From: Thermodesulfobacteriota bacterium
GTDB lineage: Bacteria > Desulfobacterota > QYQD01
Assembly (NCBI GenBank): GCA_030017815.1
Contig: JASEGX010000093.1
Coordinates: forward strand, 1 to 9,308
Direction: 5' to 3'
Length of the DNA: 9,308 nucleotides
Positions 6,956-9,308 of this stretch are shown here, one piece after another. Both the position numbers and the translations under genes were made by a program. The number at the start of each line of letters is the position of its first letter. Positions within the stretch are counted from its first letter, which is position 1. A model generated the notes under the pieces. It had not been told where the DNA came from. It searched no databases and saw only the letters and a program-made list of their open reading frames with translations.

Positions 6956-7072
6956 CGTAAAAAGTCAAAAAATACCGTTTCCCGTCATTCCGGCGAAAGC
7001 CGGAATCCAGTCTTTTCAACCAGTTGCAAACCATCTGGACTCCGGTTTTCACCGGAGTGACGACTTTTTACG
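6956..7072. repeat. 117-bp foldback (MITE/BIME-like) intergenic repeat with 11-bp terminal inverted repeats
   Basis: The ends are exact inverted copies: CGTAAAAAGTC at 6956-6966 and GACTTTTTACG at 7062-7072. Inside are two perfect 8-bp hairpins: ATTCCGGC-GAAA-GCCGGAAT (6987-7006) and ACTCCGGT-TTTC-ACCGGAGT (7039-7058). They are mirror images of each other: CGTCATTCCGG on the left pairs with CCGGAGTGACG on the right with one mismatch, and the TCCAG and CTGGA flanks also match. The whole unit could fold into one long cruciform or two-armed RNA. The CGTCATTCCGGC core resembles a repeat I recall from many deltaproteobacterial genomes. I see no clear target-site duplication and no coding capacity. 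The remaining parts of this 250-bp gap (6888-6955, 7073-7137) show no convincing promoter. Confidence 0.8.
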
Positions 7073-7137
7073 TATGCATTTTATTTAGTGTAATACAAAA
7101 AGCGGAAAAGTGGAAGTGCTAAGTCGCGACAATGTAA

Positions 7138-8043
7138 TCAGAAGACCTCGGCCCTGTTACGTCCACCCCTCTTGGCTGTATAGAGGGCCTTGTCTGCCCC
7201 TTCCAGTAGTTCCTTGGCCAGGGATATCCGTTCATCTGGAGAACTGGCTGCGCCTACGCTAACCGTAACTTGAAAGGTGTTATCCTGGAATCTGAACTCA
7301 TGATTTTCTACCGCCTTTCTTAACCGTTCTGCGCAGGACCGGCCCGTAGCTCTATCGCACCTGAGGAGCAAAACAGCAAATTCTTCGCCGCCGTAACGTG
7401 CCGGCACATCGCCGGAACGGGTTAAATGCCTTAACAGCCTGCCCATCTCGGAAAGGATGGCGTCTCCGGTCTGATGTCCGTATGTGTCATTAAATTGCTT
7501 GAAGTGGTCAATGTCTATGATAATGCAGGTCAATGCATCGCCGTAACGTATTGACTTCGCAAATTCCGTAGCCAGTTGTTCCTGAAAATATCGATGATTG
7601 TAAAGGGTGGTTAACCCGTCGCGGATAGCCATCTCTTCCAGTTGACGATTTCTTTCCTGTAGGGCATTGTACAGCTCTTGCAATTTGACCTGGGTGTTCA
7701 CCCGTGCAATCAGTTCCCCGGCATCAAACGGTTTGGTCACATAATCCACCGCCCCCAGGGCCAATCCCTTGATCTTATCGGCCGGCTCGGCCTTTGATGT
7801 CAACATTACGATGGCTATGTCCTTAGTGTCCTCGTCATTCTTTAATTGGCTGCAGGCCTCGTAACCATCTATTCCCGGCATTACTACATCTAAAAGAATT
7901 ACCTGGGGTTTTTCCGCCCTGGCTATTTCTATTCCAGAAGGCCCGTCCGGGGCCGTAAAGACCTCGTGGCCGGTTTTTACCAAGATGCTTTTTGCAAACT
8001 CCGCCATCAGGCGGCTATCGTCTATAACCAAGACCCTGGCCAT
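7138..8043 (-). CDS. Response regulator diguanylate cyclase (Rec-GGDEF, PleD/WspR-like)
   Basis: A cytosolic enzyme that makes cyclic di-GMP from two GTP when its receiver domain is phosphorylated. It has 301 residues. The receiver domain (about 3-120) has acidic pocket D8-D9, phospho-acceptor D52, T82 and K104, all conserved. A helical linker at about 117-138 (LQELYNALQERNRQLEEM) probably forms the dimer coiled coil. The GGDEF domain starts at DGLTTLYN (142-149), includes IDIDHFKQFNDTYGH (176-190), and has an active GGEEF loop at 218-222. An intact inhibitory site RxxD (R209, D212) lies five residues before the loop, so product feedback is expected. The ATG overlaps the cheB stop as TGATG, and AGGAG precedes it, so translation is coupled to cheB. 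The cognate kinase is not in the window. Confidence 0.93.
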   Translation of the reverse strand: MARVLVIDDSRLMAEFAKSILVKTGHEVFTAPDGPSGIEIARAEKPQVILLDVVMPGIDGYEACSQLKNDEDTKDIAIVMLTSKAEPADKIKGLALGAVDYVTKPFDAGELIARVNTQVKLQELYNALQERNRQLEEMAIRDGLTTLYNHRYFQEQLATEFAKSIRYGDALTCIIIDIDHFKQFNDTYGHQTGDAILSEMGRLLRHLTRSGDVPARYGGEEFAVLLLRCDRATGRSCAERLRKAVENHEFRFQDNTFQVTVSVGAASSPDERISLAKELLEGADKALYTAKRGGRNRAEVF

Positions 8044-9095
8044 CAGATTGCTCCTGTGGACAAACCGGTCAATATGGACTCCGGCATCTTATGTATCGGC
8101 GCTACCTCACAGGGGGCGCCCAGCTTTATAGCCGCACCCGGCATGCCAAATATTAAAGAAGTCTCTTTATCCTGGGCAATGGTATAGGCGCCATTTCTGC
8201 GCATGGCTAAGAGGCCCTTTGCCCCGTCGGTCCCCATGCCTGTTAATATAACCCCGACAGCTTTATTGCCAACGGTTTCAGCCACAGATTGAAAAAATAT
8301 ATCGATAGAGGGCCTGTAAAAGTTGACCGGCGGCCCGTCTAAGAGTCGGATGCGGTAGCCTGATTTGCTACCCTCTATCCTCATATGTCTGTCGCCCGGG
8401 GCTATGAGGACATGTCCAGCCTGAATATAATCCATATCTTCGGCCTCCTTAACGAACAGGGGGCATAACTCATTCATGCGTTGGGCGAAAAGACGGGTAA
8501 ATTTGGGCGGCATGTGCTGAACCACAGCTATACCCGGCGTATCCGGAGGCAAGACACGTAGTACCTCATACACAGCCCGTGTGCCGCCGGTTGAGGCCCC
8601 TATAGCCACCATTTGCCTGGGAAAAGGCCGTTGTTCGTATTGGAGGGAGAGCTCTTTTTTTTGTATCTGATCCAGTCCGGTAGTTTTTTTTATCCGGCTC
8701 AGGGCGGCTGTTTTTATCTTCTGCACAACCTCTCTGGCAAAATTCTCCTTACCCCGGGTCCCCCCGTTAACCGGTTTTAAAACAAAGTCCACTGCGCCGG
8801 CCTCTAAGGCCTCGATAGTCAGGAGTCCATTTTCTTCAGTATAAGAACTTACCATTACCACCGGCAAGGGATTGGTTTTCATAAGTTTCCTGAGAAAATC
8901 GATGCCGTTTATCCCCGGCATTTCCACATCAAGAGTAAGGACATCAGGCCTCAAGCTGGCGGCTTTATCGCCGGCCTCATGGGCATCAGCAGCAGTCCCG
9001 ACTACAAAAAGCGTTTGATCCTGCGCAAGCAGGTCATAAAGAAAACGTCTAAAGAGATCTGAATCGTCAACTATCAGGACCTTTATTTTCTTCAT
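8043..9095 (-). CDS. cheB: Chemotaxis response regulator protein-glutamate methylesterase CheB
   Basis: CheB removes methyl groups from, and deamidates, glutamyl sites of chemoreceptors; phosphorylation by CheA activates it. The product has 350 residues, normal for the family. The receiver domain (about 1-125) carries D10-D11, phospho-acceptor D56, S83-S84 and K107. A linker covers about 125-158. The methylesterase domain follows with catalytic triad S168 (GASTGG), H194 (QHMPP) and D290 (GMGTDG), plus the FYRPSID segment at 259-265. All key residues are present, so it should be active. The ATG at 9093-9095 fits the usual MKKIKVLIVDDS beginning, but the only purine-rich ribosome site, AAGGAAGG (9112-9119), is unusually far away. 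No cheR, cheA, cheW or receptor gene is visible in the window; these could lie beyond the right edge. It overlaps the diguanylate cyclase gene by one base. The linker codes through two runs of eight A. Confidence 0.94.
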   Translation of the reverse strand: MKKIKVLIVDDSDLFRRFLYDLLAQDQTLFVVGTAADAHEAGDKAASLRPDVLTLDVEMPGINGIDFLRKLMKTNPLPVVMVSSYTEENGLLTIEALEAGAVDFVLKPVNGGTRGKENFAREVVQKIKTAALSRIKKTTGLDQIQKKELSLQYEQRPFPRQMVAIGASTGGTRAVYEVLRVLPPDTPGIAVVQHMPPKFTRLFAQRMNELCPLFVKEAEDMDYIQAGHVLIAPGDRHMRIEGSKSGYRIRLLDGPPVNFYRPSIDIFFQSVAETVGNKAVGVILTGMGTDGAKGLLAMRRNGAYTIAQDKETSLIFGMPGAAIKLGAPCEVAPIHKMPESILTGLSTGAI

Positions 9096-9125
9096 AAAGT
9101 TCTACCCGCTGCCTTCCTTGATAAA

Positions 9126-9190
9126 CTTGTAAAAAGTCAAAGTTTGGACGGCACAGTAAAAAGCTCCAGTTGCAAGGCGCGCAAATCCTA
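9126..9190. repeat. Fragment related to the foldback repeat at 6956-7072
   Basis: CTTGTAAAAAGTCAA at 9126-9140 matches CTCGTAAAAAGTCAA at 6954-6968 in 14 of 15 bases, same orientation. CCAGTTGCAA at 9166-9175 recurs exactly at 7020-7029 inside the first repeat. The hairpin core is absent, so this is a truncated copy or a related family member. It begins 31 bp upstream of the cheB start. Confidence 0.55.
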
Positions 9191-9194
9191 TTAT

Positions 9195-9218
9195 CCGTTG
9201 ACCGTTGTCCGTTCACCG
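9195..9218. repeat. Degenerate 7-bp tandem array (left, CCGTTNA type)
   Basis: Three consecutive heptamers, CCGTTGA (9195-9201), CCGTTGT (9202-9208) and CCGTTCA (9209-9215), then CCG. The array is enclosed by an exact inverted pair, ATTATC (9190-9195) and GATAAT (9218-9223). Its reverse complement reads as CGGTGAA-like units, the same family as the array at 9256-9284. Confidence 0.7.
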
Positions 9219-9255
9219 ATAATGCGTGGACATATTCCAGTCTGCTCTTTGCTGT

Positions 9256-9284
9256 CGGTGCACGGTGAACTGTGAACGGTGAAC
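9256..9284. repeat. Degenerate 7-bp tandem array (right, CGGTGAA type)
   Basis: Four heptamers in a row: CGGTGCA (9256-9262), CGGTGAA (9263-9269), CTGTGAA (9270-9276) and CGGTGAA (9277-9283), then C. They are inverted relative to the array at 9195-9218, 37 bp away, so the two can pair partially. No gene is seen from 9096 to the right edge. Confidence 0.7.
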
Positions 9285-9308
9285 TATTTCCATAGCTACG
9301 CCGCAGTG

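Noticed and set aside
6981..7010. Intrinsic terminator for the diguanylate cyclase gene formed by the repeat hairpin
   Set aside because: On the minus strand the T run begins about a dozen bases after the hairpin rather than directly after it, so I prefer to call it a repeat; some termination is still possible.
9190..9284. CRISPR-like array
   Set aside because: Units are only 7 bp, degenerate and directly adjacent, with no spacers and no cas genes.

Overview
The window looks like ordinary bacterial chromosome, about half G+C and densely coded. The gene set suggests an anaerobe of the deltaproteobacterial (Desulfobacterota) type: a split, two-subunit pyruvate-carboxylase-like enzyme, a BON lipoprotein, an aspartase, a CheB/diguanylate cyclase pair, and short 'GTCATTCCGGC...' foldback repeats of a kind common in those genomes. 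This taxonomic placement is inference; there is no rRNA or other marker gene here.

Region 1 (1-3248, plus strand) is a carboxylase operon. It holds the 3' two thirds of a biotin carboxylase subunit, cut by the left edge, then a 634-residue carboxyltransferase subunit with a C-terminal biotin domain, then a small BON-domain lipoprotein. The carboxyltransferase keeps most catalytic landmarks but departs from the textbook pyruvate carboxylase motifs, so its substrate (most likely pyruvate) is not certain.

Region 2 (3232-5974) holds an aspartase/fumarase-family lyase on the minus strand and a 12-helix-type MFS exporter on the plus strand. They diverge from a 117-bp gap in which two promoter-like sequences point toward each other. 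The lyase ends in the same small palindrome as the BON gene. With the carboxylase it could form a C4 node (pyruvate to oxaloacetate, aspartate to fumarate).

Region 3 (5954-6887, minus strand) is a greA-uspA pair: a transcript cleavage factor, then a universal stress protein whose 3' end overlaps the MFS gene by 21 bp.

Region 4 (6888-7137) is a gene-free 250-bp gap with a 117-bp foldback repeat. Region 5 (7138-9095, minus strand) is a translationally coupled pair, a complete CheB methylesterase followed by a Rec-GGDEF diguanylate cyclase, linking a receptor-modification output to cyclic-di-GMP signalling. Region 6 (9096-9308) has no gene. It holds a fragment related to the foldback repeat and two inverted arrays of degenerate 7-bp repeats.

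I found no CRISPR array, tRNA, rRNA, transposase, or clear defence or biosynthetic system. The best leads are the divergent carboxyltransferase active site and the intergenic repeats.
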